NCBI RefSeq assembly: GCF_016679925.1
Contig: NZ_JAEQBW010000012.1
Location: 53,447-117,446 of the forward strand
Source of the DNA: Marivirga aurantiaca
GTDB lineage: Bacteria > Bacteroidota > Bacteroidia > Cytophagales > Cyclobacteriaceae
Length of the DNA: 64,000 nt
Direction: 5' to 3'
Shown here: one piece after another, positions 41,052-51,053 of the stretch
Layout of the letters: each line of letters begins with the position of its first letter
Numbering within the stretch: position 1 is the first letter of the stretch
Translations under genes and position numbers: made by a program
The notes under the pieces: model-generated
Database searches by the model: none
What the model saw: the letters and a program-made list of their open reading frames with translations, nothing else
Told to the model about the DNA's origin: nothing

Positions 41052-42635
41052 TCAATCTACATTGTCATGCAAAAACTTATTGTTTCCCAGAATCTGATTG
41101 TCATCATTCAGATTGAATTTTGAGATATTCTTTTCCGATGAATGAGGCACTTCCCTTAACTTTACCTGTTTTCTTTTATAAGCAGGCACTTCCATTTGCT
41201 TATAAGACTCAGGAGTGTTGGTTTGCCCGCCATTCAGTTGTTTCAGCTTGGCAATTCTTTCCTTGGAACGCTGCCTTAGAAATTCCTGACGTTCTTCTTC
41301 CGCTCTTTGTTGAGCCTCCGGGTCCGGTCTTTTATTTACTATTTCGTACTCATCTGACAAGTTCTGAGTGAATGTATCTTCTTCAGATTCTTCATCCTGA
41401 TAATCATATTCGAAACGATCTTCATCCTCCTCTTTCAAAGGTTCCTGCGAAGGAAACCCGAAGGAATAACCACGTCCTTCTTCAGGTCGCTGCTTCTTTT
41501 CCGGAGCAGGCTCTCTTCTTTCTTCAGGCCTGGACCTGTTTTCATTCCGTTGCTTACGAACATCCTCCTCTTCATTATTGAAAAGAGTGAATTGCTTGGG
41601 CGCATCTAAGTCAAATACTCTTTTAGACTCTCGCTCAGGAATAGCATCCCGCTTATAGTTACTGTTATCAAAGCCTGTGGCAATAACTGTTACAGAAAGT
41701 GCATGACCTAAAGATTCGTCCACACCATGTCCAAATATTACTTCGGCATCTTCACCCGCCTGTTCCTGGATATAATCTGTAATTTCTGTTAATTCATCCA
41801 TCTGAAGCTCAGCTTGCTCACCCGAAATAATGGAAAGCAAAATCTTCTGGGCGCCTAAAATATCTGTATTATTAAGAAGCGGTGAAGAAAGTGCTTCTTC
41901 AGCTGCGCGTATTGCCCTGCCATCCCCTTCTGTTCTGGCAGAACCCATTACGGCTGCCCCAGCATTTTTCATTACAGTTTTTACATCTTCAAAATCCACG
42001 TTTACATAACCTGGAACAGTAATGATTTCTGCAATTCCCTTGGCACCGGTGGTTAACACATTGTCCGCTTTTGCAAATGCATTGCCGATGGTGAGATTAC
42101 CATAAATTTCACGCAATTTATCATTGAGAATGACCAGCACGGTATCGCAATTTTCCTTTAACTCCCGTATTCCTTCTTCCGCTTGTTTGGCTTTCTTTTT
42201 TCCTTCAAAACCAAAAGGAGAAGTGACAATCCCTACTGTGAGAATGTCCATTTCCCTGGCAATTCTTGCAATGACCGGGGCAGCACCTGTTCCGGTACCT
42301 CCGCCCATTCCTGCCGTAACGAATAGCATTTTGGTATCTGTGCCCAATAGTTCACGTATATCCTCTTTGCTTTCCATAGCAGCTTCCTTGCCTTTGGCAG
42401 GATTGGCCCCGGCTCCTAAACCACTGGTGAGATTCAAACCAATCTGCAGTTTGTTGGGAACCGGACTGGTTTTCAGTGCCTGGGCATCAGTATTGCAGAT
42501 AATAAATTCCACATCCTTGATGCCCTGGTTAAACATGTGATTGACTGCATTGCTGCCTCCACCACCCACGCCTATCACTTTAATGATAGATTTGTGGTGT
42601 TTTGGTATTTCGAACTTATATGCTCCTTCTGTCAT
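41052..42635 (-). CDS. ftsZ: Cell division protein FtsZ
   Basis: FtsZ (527 residues) is the tubulin-like GTPase that forms the division ring. The GTP motif GGGTGTG is at 111-117, IGVGGGGSNAVNHM at 21-34 and the tubulin-like domain ends near 330. It is followed by a long, acidic and Arg/Gln-rich linker (residues 345-500), much longer than in E. coli but usual in Bacteroidota. The last residues, NKFLHDNVD, stand where the FtsA-binding tail should be, although the match to the usual conserved peptide is weak. It is the last gene of the cluster, 12 bp after ftsA. Confidence 0.97.
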   Translation of the reverse strand: MTEGAYKFEIPKHHKSIIKVIGVGGGGSNAVNHMFNQGIKDVEFIICNTDAQALKTSPVPNKLQIGLNLTSGLGAGANPAKGKEAAMESKEDIRELLGTDTKMLFVTAGMGGGTGTGAAPVIARIAREMDILTVGIVTSPFGFEGKKKAKQAEEGIRELKENCDTVLVILNDKLREIYGNLTIGNAFAKADNVLTTGAKGIAEIITVPGYVNVDFEDVKTVMKNAGAAVMGSARTEGDGRAIRAAEEALSSPLLNNTDILGAQKILLSIISGEQAELQMDELTEITDYIQEQAGEDAEVIFGHGVDESLGHALSVTVIATGFDNSNYKRDAIPERESKRVFDLDAPKQFTLFNNEEEDVRKQRNENRSRPEERREPAPEKKQRPEEGRGYSFGFPSQEPLKEEDEDRFEYDYQDEESEEDTFTQNLSDEYEIVNKRPDPEAQQRAEEERQEFLRQRSKERIAKLKQLNGGQTNTPESYKQMEVPAYKRKQVKLREVPHSSEKNISKFNLNDDNQILGNNKFLHDNVD

Positions 42636-42647
42636 AATATGTCGGTA

Positions 42648-43970
42648 TTAAAAATCGTCATTTTCATCAAAATCATCTATCAACAAACTCTTTGTTTTAT
42701 TGATAATCTTACTAAAGAAGTCTCCTCCTTTTTTACCAGCTTTCTGTTTTTGATTAACAAACACATTCTGGTTCATCGCCTTGGCTTGCAAGTACCTGTT
42801 TTCCCTTTCATCCAGTGAGCGATAGCCTACCAATACTAACCCCACTGAAGTGGCGAACATTGGGCTTTTCACCTGTTCTATCTTACTTTTTCCTAAATGC
42901 TCGTTCGGATATCCGATACGTGCATCCATTCCTGTTAAATATTCTACTAATTGTCTTACACTATGTAATTGGGAACCACCCCCTGTAATTACTATCCCAC
43001 CGGCCAGTTTACCTTCGTAGCCGGAAGCAATGATTTCAGCATGTACCAAATCTATAATTTCCTCCATTCTGGCTTCAACTATGTGCGCCAGATTTTTAAC
43101 GGAGATCTCTTTTGGTGCCCTGTTACGTAAACCGGGAATAGAGACAATTTCATTCTCACTTGCCTCGGTGGATATGGCTCTTCCAAATTTAGTCTTAAGC
43201 AATTCAGCTTGTTGCTGCATCACCATGCAACCCTCCTTTATATCGGAAGTGATGATATTTCCACCAAATGGAATCACCCCTGTATGGCGAATAATGTTTT
43301 CATGAAAAATGGCTATATCTGTTGTACCACCGCCTATATCAACCAGGCAAACACCTGCTTCTTTCTCATCTTCGCTTAAAACTGACAGACTGGAAGCTAA
43401 AGGCTCCAGTATCATATTCTCAATATCAAGACCTGCTCTTTTAACACATTTTTCAATATTGTTAATAGAATTCACATCAGCAGTAATTACATGAAAATCA
43501 GCTTCCAGGCGAACACCTGTCATCCCTACAGGATCTTTAATGCCGTCATCATAATCAACGGTATAAACCTGCGGCATTTTATGGATTATTTGAGTACCTG
43601 CCGGCATCACCATTCGACCTATATCATTTGCCAGTCTGTCTACATCTTCCACAGTAATTTCATCTTCCCCATCATCACGGGTAATGCTACCTCTGTGAAT
43701 TGAACTGCGGATATGATGGCCTGCAATACCAACATTCACCACCTTAATATCAATTCCTGATACATCTTCGGCTTCCTGAACTGCTTTCTTGATAGCCAAA
43801 ATTGTTTTTTCAATATTAATGACCTTTCCCTTGACTACTCCATCAGAAACGGATTTTCCCATCCCTAACACATCAAGCTTGCCATACTCATTTTTACGAC
43901 CAACAATCACGCAGATTTTGGTGGTTCCAATGTCAAGTCCGACTACTATTTTATCATTTTGCATATTCAT
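42648..43970 (-). CDS. ftsA: Cell division protein FtsA
   Basis: FtsA (440 residues) is the actin-like ATPase that ties FtsZ to the membrane. The sequence has the phosphate-1 motif VGLDIGTTKICVIVG (10-24), ACLVDIGGGTTDIAIF-type phosphate 2 (here VCLVDIGGGTTD) and GGIVITGGGSQL. The C-terminal FFSKIINKTKSLLIDDF forms the amphipathic membrane-binding helix. It is placed between ftsQ (18 bp) and ftsZ (12 bp), the universal order. Confidence 0.97.
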   Translation of the reverse strand: MNMQNDKIVVGLDIGTTKICVIVGRKNEYGKLDVLGMGKSVSDGVVKGKVINIEKTILAIKKAVQEAEDVSGIDIKVVNVGIAGHHIRSSIHRGSITRDDGEDEITVEDVDRLANDIGRMVMPAGTQIIHKMPQVYTVDYDDGIKDPVGMTGVRLEADFHVITADVNSINNIEKCVKRAGLDIENMILEPLASSLSVLSEDEKEAGVCLVDIGGGTTDIAIFHENIIRHTGVIPFGGNIITSDIKEGCMVMQQQAELLKTKFGRAISTEASENEIVSIPGLRNRAPKEISVKNLAHIVEARMEEIIDLVHAEIIASGYEGKLAGGIVITGGGSQLHSVRQLVEYLTGMDARIGYPNEHLGKSKIEQVKSPMFATSVGLVLVGYRSLDERENRYLQAKAMNQNVFVNQKQKAGKKGGDFFSKIINKTKSLLIDDFDENDDF

Positions 43971-43988
43971 GTATTGCCTAAGGTTTTT

Positions 43989-44765
43989 CTATTCACAAAT
44001 GATTTGGTCTTTAAATTGCAAATTTACACGATCATATCGATTCCACCCCCTATCGGGCAGAATCTTATCGTAAAAAATCTTCAATTTTGATAGTTTATTA
44101 GCATATTCAAAAGTGTTTCCAAATTCGATCAGTTGTTTAGTGACTTGCGGATAAATTTTAATCATACCTCTTTTGTCAACCTCCAACTGGGCAAATTGAG
44201 CACTCCAGAAACGATCCTTTTCAATAAATTTTATAAAATTAAACAAGTCCCTTCCTGCATCATCAAGCAACATGTTTTTATTCAGGTAAGGTTTGAAGAA
44301 AGAACCTGATAATACCATTACTCGAGCAGTAAATCTATCTGACACAGGGATAATTTCCCCACGGTCACTTATATAATAATCTTTACCTCCCGGATTGAAA
44401 ATTCTTGCAATTGGTTTTGCCTGCATGGCATCTATCATCATATACCCTGATAAATCTCTATATACTTGAGCGGATTGCACAAATTTAAGTTGCTCTATCC
44501 TTTCTTCAATTTCTTTTAATTTTACATTTTCAAATGGCAGGTTAACCACCATTTCCTGCCCATTCTTGGTAACAACATCCATGATATCTCCTTCATTGAT
44601 AAAGAAATTACCATCCTGGTTCTCAATCCTTACAATAATTTTCCTGCATAGCTTTTCCTCTTGCTTTTTGCCCACAAAACCTATGGAAACAAAAAACACC
44701 AAAGCAGGAATGATGATCTTCAGGGCGCTATATATTTTTCTTTTAGGCTGCATATTGCTGCTCAA
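43989..44765 (-). CDS. ftsQ: Cell division protein FtsQ/DivIB
   Basis: A 258-residue bitopic protein with a short cytoplasmic N-terminus, a transmembrane helix at about 12-28 (LKIIIPALVFFVSIGFVG) and a periplasmic part. The first domain, with NQDGNFFINEGDIMDVV, corresponds to the POTRA region; the second has YMMIDAMQAKPIARIFNPGG and YYISDRGEIIPVS, the family's best-conserved part. It overlaps murC by 23 bp and precedes ftsA, so position confirms the call. It links FtsB/FtsL-type proteins with the septal synthase. Confidence 0.9.
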   Translation of the reverse strand: MSSNMQPKRKIYSALKIIIPALVFFVSIGFVGKKQEEKLCRKIIVRIENQDGNFFINEGDIMDVVTKNGQEMVVNLPFENVKLKEIEERIEQLKFVQSAQVYRDLSGYMMIDAMQAKPIARIFNPGGKDYYISDRGEIIPVSDRFTARVMVLSGSFFKPYLNKNMLLDDAGRDLFNFIKFIEKDRFWSAQFAQLEVDKRGMIKIYPQVTKQLIEFGNTFEYANKLSKLKIFYDKILPDRGWNRYDRVNLQFKDQIICE

Positions 44766-46140
44766 GCACTATTTTAATAGGTTGTACAAACTTATCTATA
44801 TTACCTGCTCCCAGTGTTACAAAAACTTCCAGTCGGGCAGATTTTAAATGCTCCAATACTTTATCATTGGACAATAAATATTTTTCACTGGAATGAATAT
44901 CCTCTAAGAGCATTTCACTGCTCACTCCTGGAATAGGTTCTTCCCTTGCCGGGTAGATATCCAAAAGCATTACCTCATCTGCCAGGCTCAGGCTTTCCGA
45001 AAAACCTTCGGCAAAATCTCTTGTGCGGGAATATAAATGTGGCTGAAACAGCACACTAATTTTCTTTCCCGGATACAAAGCTTTGACAGATTCCAGCATA
45101 GCCTTTATTTCTCCCGGATGATGGGCATAATCATCAATATAAATCAAATCCTGAGATTGATAAACATATTCAAATCTGCGTTTCACCCCTTTGTAAGATG
45201 CTATAGCTGTTTTAATTTCCTCAGAAGTTATGCCCAATTCCAAAGCCACACCAATAGCCGCAGTAGCATTCTCCACATTATGGAAGCCCGGAACAGCTAA
45301 TTGCAGATCCGAAATGTTAATACCGGAACTTTGAATATCAAAAACGAACTTCCCTTCAATTATTCGAATATTTTGCGCACATAATTCTCCGGAATTCAGT
45401 CCGTATTTTACAGGAGTTGCTTTCACCTCTGAAGTATCCAGGCCTTCCCACAACCCCTCCTTTATAAATATTTTCCCCTTTGGGTGCACTTTATCCAGGA
45501 ATAAAGAAAACGACTTCTTCAATTCTACCAACTCTCCATAAATATCCAGGTGATCGGCATCGGTGGATGTAACAACAGCCAGGTTTGGATGCAGTGTCAG
45601 AAATGAACGGTCAAATTCATCTGCTTCCACCACTACAATGGACTTTTCAAAATCGGCTTCATTCACCAACATATTGGTATTGTAGTTGGTGGAAATACCA
45701 CCCAAAAAGGCTGCTACATTTTTAGCAGCTGATTTTAAAATATGAGCTACCATGGAACTTGTGGTAGTTTTGCCATGCGTTCCTGCTACTGCCACGGTAT
45801 ACAAGCCTTTGGTAATAAAACCTAATACCTCAGAACGTTTATAAAGCTGATAGCCCTGGTCTCTAAAATAGTTCAACCCTTTATGATAAGCAGGAATAGC
45901 AGGCGTATAAACCACTAAAATACCTTCATTATGGGTTTTAAATTCCTCAGGAATCAAATCAATATCATCATTAAATTGAACCTCAACACCTTCTTCATTA
46001 AGTGACTGTATTAAGTGGGTTGGAGTTTTATCATATCCTGCAACATGCACACCGTTATGAAGGAACCATCGGGCTAAGGCACTCATACCAATCCCTCCGA
46101 TACCAATAAAATAGACGCTATGTATGTTTTTAATATTCAT
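44743..46140 (-). CDS. murC: UDP-N-acetylmuramate--L-alanine ligase
   Basis: MurC (465 residues) adds L-Ala to UDP-MurNAc. Present are the N-terminal Rossmann motif GIGGIGMSALARW (13-25), the ATP motif GTHGKTTT at 120-127, DADHLDIYG and the third-domain DDYAHHPGEI, diagnostic for MurC. The ATG overlaps the murG stop as ATGA, and the 3' end overlaps ftsQ, so translation is coupled both ways. Confidence 0.97.
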   Translation of the reverse strand: MNIKNIHSVYFIGIGGIGMSALARWFLHNGVHVAGYDKTPTHLIQSLNEEGVEVQFNDDIDLIPEEFKTHNEGILVVYTPAIPAYHKGLNYFRDQGYQLYKRSEVLGFITKGLYTVAVAGTHGKTTTSSMVAHILKSAAKNVAAFLGGISTNYNTNMLVNEADFEKSIVVVEADEFDRSFLTLHPNLAVVTSTDADHLDIYGELVELKKSFSLFLDKVHPKGKIFIKEGLWEGLDTSEVKATPVKYGLNSGELCAQNIRIIEGKFVFDIQSSGINISDLQLAVPGFHNVENATAAIGVALELGITSEEIKTAIASYKGVKRRFEYVYQSQDLIYIDDYAHHPGEIKAMLESVKALYPGKKISVLFQPHLYSRTRDFAEGFSESLSLADEVMLLDIYPAREEPIPGVSSEMLLEDIHSSEKYLLSNDKVLEHLKSARLEVFVTLGAGNIDKFVQPIKIVLEQQYAA

Positions 46141-47246
46141 TTAATCATTGAGAAAATAATTTTCACGATATCTTCTGTTGCATTGGGTCGTGCCAATTTC
46201 TTAATATTGGTCGCGAGTTCATTCTTCAGTTCCTCATCTTCCAATAAATCCAGAGCTTTAGGAATCAATACTTCCACTGCTTCCTGATCGGTTACCAATA
46301 TGGCTGCATCCTTCTGCACCAGTGAATTGGCATTTTTGGTTTGATGGTCTTCCGCTACTCCTGAGGATGGCACAAAAATGACCGGCTTCCCTATAATTGC
46401 CAGTTCCGAAACTGACAATGCCCCCGCCCTTGAGACAATAATATCAGCTGTGGCATAGGCCATTTCCATTTCTTTAATAAACTCCAATACTTTGATAGGG
46501 GAATTATCTGGCTGATTAGCTCTTACTAACATCTCCTGGTGATACAACTTTCCTGTTTGCCAGAGCATTTGCACATTGCTTTCTTTCAATAATGGCAAAT
46601 GTTTCATGACACTTTCATTGATAACCCTGGCACCTAAACTTCCTCCCAAAACCAAAATCACAGGTGTTTCAGCAGAAAGCTTATAATGTTTTAAAGCGGT
46701 TTCCTTATCAGGTAAATTCATTAAGCCCTTCCTTACCGGGTTACCTGTTATTTGTAACTTACTGGCAGGAAAATATTTTTCCATACCCTCATAAGCTACA
46801 CATATTTTCTGCACTTTGTTTTTCAACCATTTATTGGTGAGCCCGGCATAGGAATTTTGTTCCTGCAAAAAACAAGGAATACCTGCATTAGATGCAGCTC
46901 TCAAGGTAGGCCCGCTGGCATATCCACCCACACCTATCACAGCATCTGGCTTGAAGTTTTTCACTATCTTTTTTGCCTGCCGTAAACTATTCAGCAACTT
47001 AAATGGGAAAGCTAAATTTTTCAATGTCAGGCTTCTTTGGATACCAGCAATAGGTAATCCTAATATTTTATATCCAGCCTCTGGCACTTTCTGCATTTCC
47101 ATTTTACTTTCGGCACCGACAAATAAAATTTCCGAATCAGGTGCTTCCAATTTAATTTGGTCGGCAATAGCCAAAGCCGGAAATATATGTCCCCCGGTGC
47201 CTCCACCACTAATAATAAATCGATATGGTTTTTGAGTCTGGCTCAC
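46137..47246 (-). CDS. murG: UDP-GlcNAc:lipid I N-acetylglucosaminyltransferase
   Basis: MurG (369 residues) makes lipid II at the inner face of the membrane. It has the N-terminal loop SGGGTGGHIFPALAIA (13-28), GVGGYASGPTLRAA, the QEQNSYAG segment, GGSLGARVIN and the C-domain SRAGALSVSELAIIGKP nucleotide-binding region. The start codon is GTG at 47246, directly abutting the ftsW stop. The 3' end overlaps murC by 4 bp. Confidence 0.97.
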   Translation of the reverse strand: MSQTQKPYRFIISGGGTGGHIFPALAIADQIKLEAPDSEILFVGAESKMEMQKVPEAGYKILGLPIAGIQRSLTLKNLAFPFKLLNSLRQAKKIVKNFKPDAVIGVGGYASGPTLRAASNAGIPCFLQEQNSYAGLTNKWLKNKVQKICVAYEGMEKYFPASKLQITGNPVRKGLMNLPDKETALKHYKLSAETPVILVLGGSLGARVINESVMKHLPLLKESNVQMLWQTGKLYHQEMLVRANQPDNSPIKVLEFIKEMEMAYATADIIVSRAGALSVSELAIIGKPVIFVPSSGVAEDHQTKNANSLVQKDAAILVTDQEAVEVLIPKALDLLEDEELKNELATNIKKLARPNATEDIVKIIFSMIK

Positions 47247-48425
47247 TTATGCTGCATCTTTTTTTGGTAAATTCCCAAAATTACTTCTTGAGATTTCAGT
47301 AGTTTCTTCAATTTCCCCACGGCTCACACTTAAAATGATTCCCATTGCAAAGCCTGTAAAAAGAAGGGAAGTCCCTCCCATACTTAAAAGAGGCAATGGC
47401 AATCCCGTTATAGGACCTAAACCCACAGCAACACCCATGTTCACCATGGCTTGCAGTACAATAGCAAAGCTGAGACCCGCGGAAAGCAGTCCTCCATAGG
47501 CTTTGCCGCTGGCGGCTGCCGCTTTCATTCCCCGGTATAATAAAGTGAGGTATAACAATATCACTACAGTAGCCCCTATCATTCCATATTCTTCCACCAC
47601 TATGGCAAAAATAAAATCCGAGAAGGCTTCAGGCAGGAAATTTCGCTGACTGCTGTTTCCCGGACCTTTTCCTGTTACACCTCCTGTGGCAATTGCTATA
47701 TACGATTGCTGTGCCTGAAAAGGAATCTGTTCATTTTTGATAAAACTTTCTACCCTGTTGATGGCTGTTTGCCCTCTCTGGCCTACTACCATAGCGATAC
47801 TTACAGCCATAATTCCTACTACAGCCAGCATAGCTAAATATTTCACCGGAATTCTACCTATGAAAAGCAGCAACATACAGGTAAGAAACAACAAAATGGC
47901 GGTAGACAAATTAGTCATAGCAATCAAACCACAAATGAGCCCACACCAAAGTAACATGGGGATTAAAGCCTTTTTGAAATCGGTAATATTTTGTTGCTTT
48001 TTGGAAAGCATTCCAGCTAAATTGATAATTAATGCCAGTTTAGCCAAATCTGATGGCTGAAAGGACTGGTTTAAAAATGGTATGGTAATCCAACGGGAAG
48101 CATCGTTCAGATTAACCCCAAATTGCCAGGCGAAAATGAGCAGAGGCACTGAAAGCCAAAGTGCGAGGCGTGAAAGTTTTGAATAGTACCTATAGTCTAC
48201 TTTATGAGCCAACCACATGGCAAAAAAACTGAGAAAAACTAAAAAGCTATGCCGCAAAAGGTAGTATTCCGTATTGCCATTGAATTTGAAATAAGAGATA
48301 GTACCAGTGGCACTGTACACCACCAAAATGCTCAGCATACCCAAAGCGAAGACTACAGTCCATATAACCGGGTCTCCTTTAAGGTGCTTATCTGCAAAGC
48401 TTTTTATGGTTTGAATATTGATCAT
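47247..48425 (-). CDS. ftsW: FtsW, septal peptidoglycan glycosyltransferase (SEDS)
   Basis: This 392-residue SEDS protein has about ten transmembrane segments. The conserved RWITIPFLNQSFQPSDLAKL block contains the Pro-Ser motif and is followed by GKGPGNSSQRNFLPEAFSDF and IFAIVVEEYG with the catalytic-region acidic residues, then PLLSMGGTSLLF near the C-terminus. It polymerises lipid II at the septum with the PBP encoded upstream. The start overlaps the murD stop by one base (TAATG). Confidence 0.95.
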   Translation of the reverse strand: MINIQTIKSFADKHLKGDPVIWTVVFALGMLSILVVYSATGTISYFKFNGNTEYYLLRHSFLVFLSFFAMWLAHKVDYRYYSKLSRLALWLSVPLLIFAWQFGVNLNDASRWITIPFLNQSFQPSDLAKLALIINLAGMLSKKQQNITDFKKALIPMLLWCGLICGLIAMTNLSTAILLFLTCMLLLFIGRIPVKYLAMLAVVGIMAVSIAMVVGQRGQTAINRVESFIKNEQIPFQAQQSYIAIATGGVTGKGPGNSSQRNFLPEAFSDFIFAIVVEEYGMIGATVVILLYLTLLYRGMKAAAASGKAYGGLLSAGLSFAIVLQAMVNMGVAVGLGPITGLPLPLLSMGGTSLLFTGFAMGIILSVSRGEIEETTEISRSNFGNLPKKDAA

Positions 48426-49792
48426 TACTGAGATAATTTCTTAAGTTCTACTTCACGTTGCAATAGTTGCACAGCCAGTCTAAATTGGTTACCACGGTCT
48501 TCATAGTTTTTAAACAAGTCAAAACTTGCACATGCAGGGGAAAGCAACACAATTTCCCTATCCTTGGCTAAATGGTATCCCATGCGAACAGCCTCCTGCA
48601 TGGATTCCGTTTCTTCTATGATTGGAAACTTGCCTTCATAAAAGGCTTTAATCTTTTTATTGTCCTTCCCCAAACATATAATGGCTTTTACATTGGAATT
48701 TACAGGCTCCAGTTTTTCATAATCATTGCCTTTATCAACTCCACCTACTATCCAGATAATGGGACGGGTATAAGCATCTAAAGCATAATAAACCGCATCT
48801 ACATTGGTCGCTTTAGAATCATTGATAAACTCTACACCGTGTATGCTTCCTACCGGCTCCAATCGATGAGGTACATTTTTGAATTTCGGAAGATTCTCAG
48901 AAATTTTTTCCGATTTAAGTCCGGTGATTTTTGAAGAAAGAATTGAAGCCATAGCGTTAATCTGATTATGTTTCCCTTTAATAGTTAATAAATCCGAGGT
49001 GTAAGCTGTACTGTCTTTTTTATGCTTGATGATGATTCCGTCCTTATTGGCGTAAGCGCCCAATGCAGGCACATCATCAAAACTAAGTCTATATATCTTT
49101 GACTTTAGATTTCTCTTTTGCAGTTCCTCATCAATGAATCCTTTGTCATTATAAAGAATGGCATAATCTTCAATGCCCTGATTCTTAAATAAAGCAAATT
49201 TAGCATCTATGTAGTTTTGAATTTTTTTATCATACCTGTCCAGATGATCAGGTGTTATATTCAATAAAACAGCAATATGTGGTTTAAAATGAATGAATCC
49301 GTCTATCTGAAAACTGCTTACTTCAAGTACCCACCAGTCATAATCTGTATCAAGCAATTGAGCAGCCATACTTTTTCCCACATTGCCCCCAAGCCCTACA
49401 GACAATCCACTTTCCTTTAGCAAATGGTAAGTTAATAAAGTGGTAGTAGTCTTTCCGTTGGTACCGGTAATGGCAATAATTTTCCCTTTTGTAAACTGCG
49501 AGGCAAATTCCAATTCATCAATTACTGGAATTCCTTTTTCCATGATCAATCTTACCAAAGGAATAGCCGGAGAAATACCCGGACTTTTAATGACTATATC
49601 TGCTGTTAATACTTTATCTTCAGTATGCTTTCCTTGTTCAAAACGAATTCCGGCATCTGTCAGGCGATCAATGTTTTCTTGTTTTATTTGCCCAAAATCA
49701 GACACAAAAACATCATATCCCTTTGCTTTTGCCAGCAAAGCAGCCCCGGTTCCACTTTCCCCGGCTCCTAATATGATGATCTGTTTTGTCAT
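48425..49792 (-). CDS. murD: UDP-N-acetylmuramoyl-L-alanine--D-glutamate ligase
   Basis: MurD (455 residues) adds D-Glu to UDP-MurNAc-L-Ala. It has an N-terminal GAGESGTGAALLAKAKG, the ATP motif GTNGKTTT at 110-117, LGGNVGKSM, NITPDHLDRYD and the C-domain FINDSKATNVDAV and LSPACASFDLFKNYEDRG, the latter specific to MurD. The gap to mraY is 51 bp, the widest within the middle of the cluster. Confidence 0.97.
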   Translation of the reverse strand: MTKQIIILGAGESGTGAALLAKAKGYDVFVSDFGQIKQENIDRLTDAGIRFEQGKHTEDKVLTADIVIKSPGISPAIPLVRLIMEKGIPVIDELEFASQFTKGKIIAITGTNGKTTTTLLTYHLLKESGLSVGLGGNVGKSMAAQLLDTDYDWWVLEVSSFQIDGFIHFKPHIAVLLNITPDHLDRYDKKIQNYIDAKFALFKNQGIEDYAILYNDKGFIDEELQKRNLKSKIYRLSFDDVPALGAYANKDGIIIKHKKDSTAYTSDLLTIKGKHNQINAMASILSSKITGLKSEKISENLPKFKNVPHRLEPVGSIHGVEFINDSKATNVDAVYYALDAYTRPIIWIVGGVDKGNDYEKLEPVNSNVKAIICLGKDNKKIKAFYEGKFPIIEETESMQEAVRMGYHLAKDREIVLLSPACASFDLFKNYEDRGNQFRLAVQLLQREVELKKLSQ

Positions 49793-49843
49793 TGTTGATT
49801 TTTAATTTTAGCTTAATAAAATACCTGTTTTCTTCATTTATAT

Positions 49844-51046
49844 TTATTGTAATTTCAATGTTGCTACTGTGATTATGGCCAACAGAATACCTACAATCCA
49901 GAACCTGTTGACAATTTTCGATTCATGTATTCCTTTCTTTTGATAATGGTGATGTAATGGAGACATCAGAAAGATTCTTTTTCCTTCACCCAATCTTTTC
50001 TTTGTATACTTAAAATATGATACCTGAATAATTACTGATAGCAACTCAATAAGAAATATGCCACATAAAATAGGCAGCAATAGTTCTTTTCTGATGGCCA
50101 GTGCCAAAACAGCTATTACCCCACCTATTGCCAGGCTTCCGGTATCTCCCATGAAAACCTGGGCGGGATGTGTATTGTACCATAAGAATCCTACACAAGC
50201 CCCTACAAAAGCGGCACAAAATATCACCAGTTCGCCTGAGTTGGGGATATACATAATATTCAAATAATCGGAGAATATCACGTTACCGGAGAGATAGGCG
50301 AAAATGCCCAGTGTTAATCCGATTATGGCTGATGTACCGGCCGCCAGTCCATCAATTCCATCTGTAATATTCGCCCCGTTAGACATGGCTGTGATAATAA
50401 AAATAGCCCACAGCACATAAATAACAACCGTTAAATCTTTAGGAACAAATGGTAAAATATTTGAATAATCCAGCTCATTTCCTTTAAAGAATGGTATAGT
50501 CGTTTTCATAGACTTTACATCTTCATACTGAGCTTCACTGTTCCCATTATCCACATCAGTTTTAAATTCACGCACTACTACTTCCTGATTGTAAAATAGT
50601 GTGATGCCTACTATCAGTCCCAAACCAACCTGCCCTACTACTTTAAATTTACCCTGTAAACCTGCTTTGTTCTTTTTAAACACTTTAATATAATCATCCA
50701 AAAAGCCAATTAAGCCCATCCACACACATGAAATCAGCAGTAAAATAATGTATACATTCTGAATTTTGGCGAATAACAAAACAGGGACAATAATTGCCAG
50801 AAGAATGATAATACCGCCCATAGTTGGAGTACCTGCTTTCTCATTTTGTCCTTCCAAACCTAAATCCCTGATGCTTTCCCCTACTTGTTTTTTCCTCAAT
50901 AGGTTAATCAGTTTCTTACCAAAAGTAATGGTGATCAATAGAGACAAAAGTGCAGTCATACCAGCCCTGAAGGAGATGTATTGAAACACTCCCGCCCCTA
51001 AAAGGTCCATTTGTTTATCTAAAAAATCGAATAAATAATATAGCAC
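49844..51046 (-). CDS. mraY: Phospho-N-acetylmuramoyl-pentapeptide-transferase
   Basis: MraY (400 residues) forms lipid I. Ten hydrophobic segments are visible with the conserved loops [31 protein letters not shown] (the catalytic Asp pair), [25 protein letters not shown] and [12 protein letters not shown]. The loop between TM4 and TM5 is longer than in E. coli ([20 protein letters not shown]), a usual Bacteroidota trait. The start is GTG at 51046; an in-frame ATG at 51010 is possible but would cut the first helix region. Confidence 0.97.
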   Translation of the reverse strand: MLYYLFDFLDKQMDLLGAGVFQYISFRAGMTALLSLLITITFGKKLINLLRKKQVGESIRDLGLEGQNEKAGTPTMGGIIILLAIIVPVLLFAKIQNVYIILLLISCVWMGLIGFLDDYIKVFKKNKAGLQGKFKVVGQVGLGLIVGITLFYNQEVVVREFKTDVDNGNSEAQYEDVKSMKTTIPFFKGNELDYSNILPFVPKDLTVVIYVLWAIFIITAMSNGANITDGIDGLAAGTSAIIGLTLGIFAYLSGNVIFSDYLNIMYIPNSGELVIFCAAFVGACVGFLWYNTHPAQVFMGDTGSLAIGGVIAVLALAIRKELLLPILCGIFLIELLSVIIQVSYFKYTKKRLGEGKRIFLMSPLHHHYQKKGIHESKIVNRFWIVGILLAIITVATLKLQ

Positions 51047-51053
51047 TGTTTCT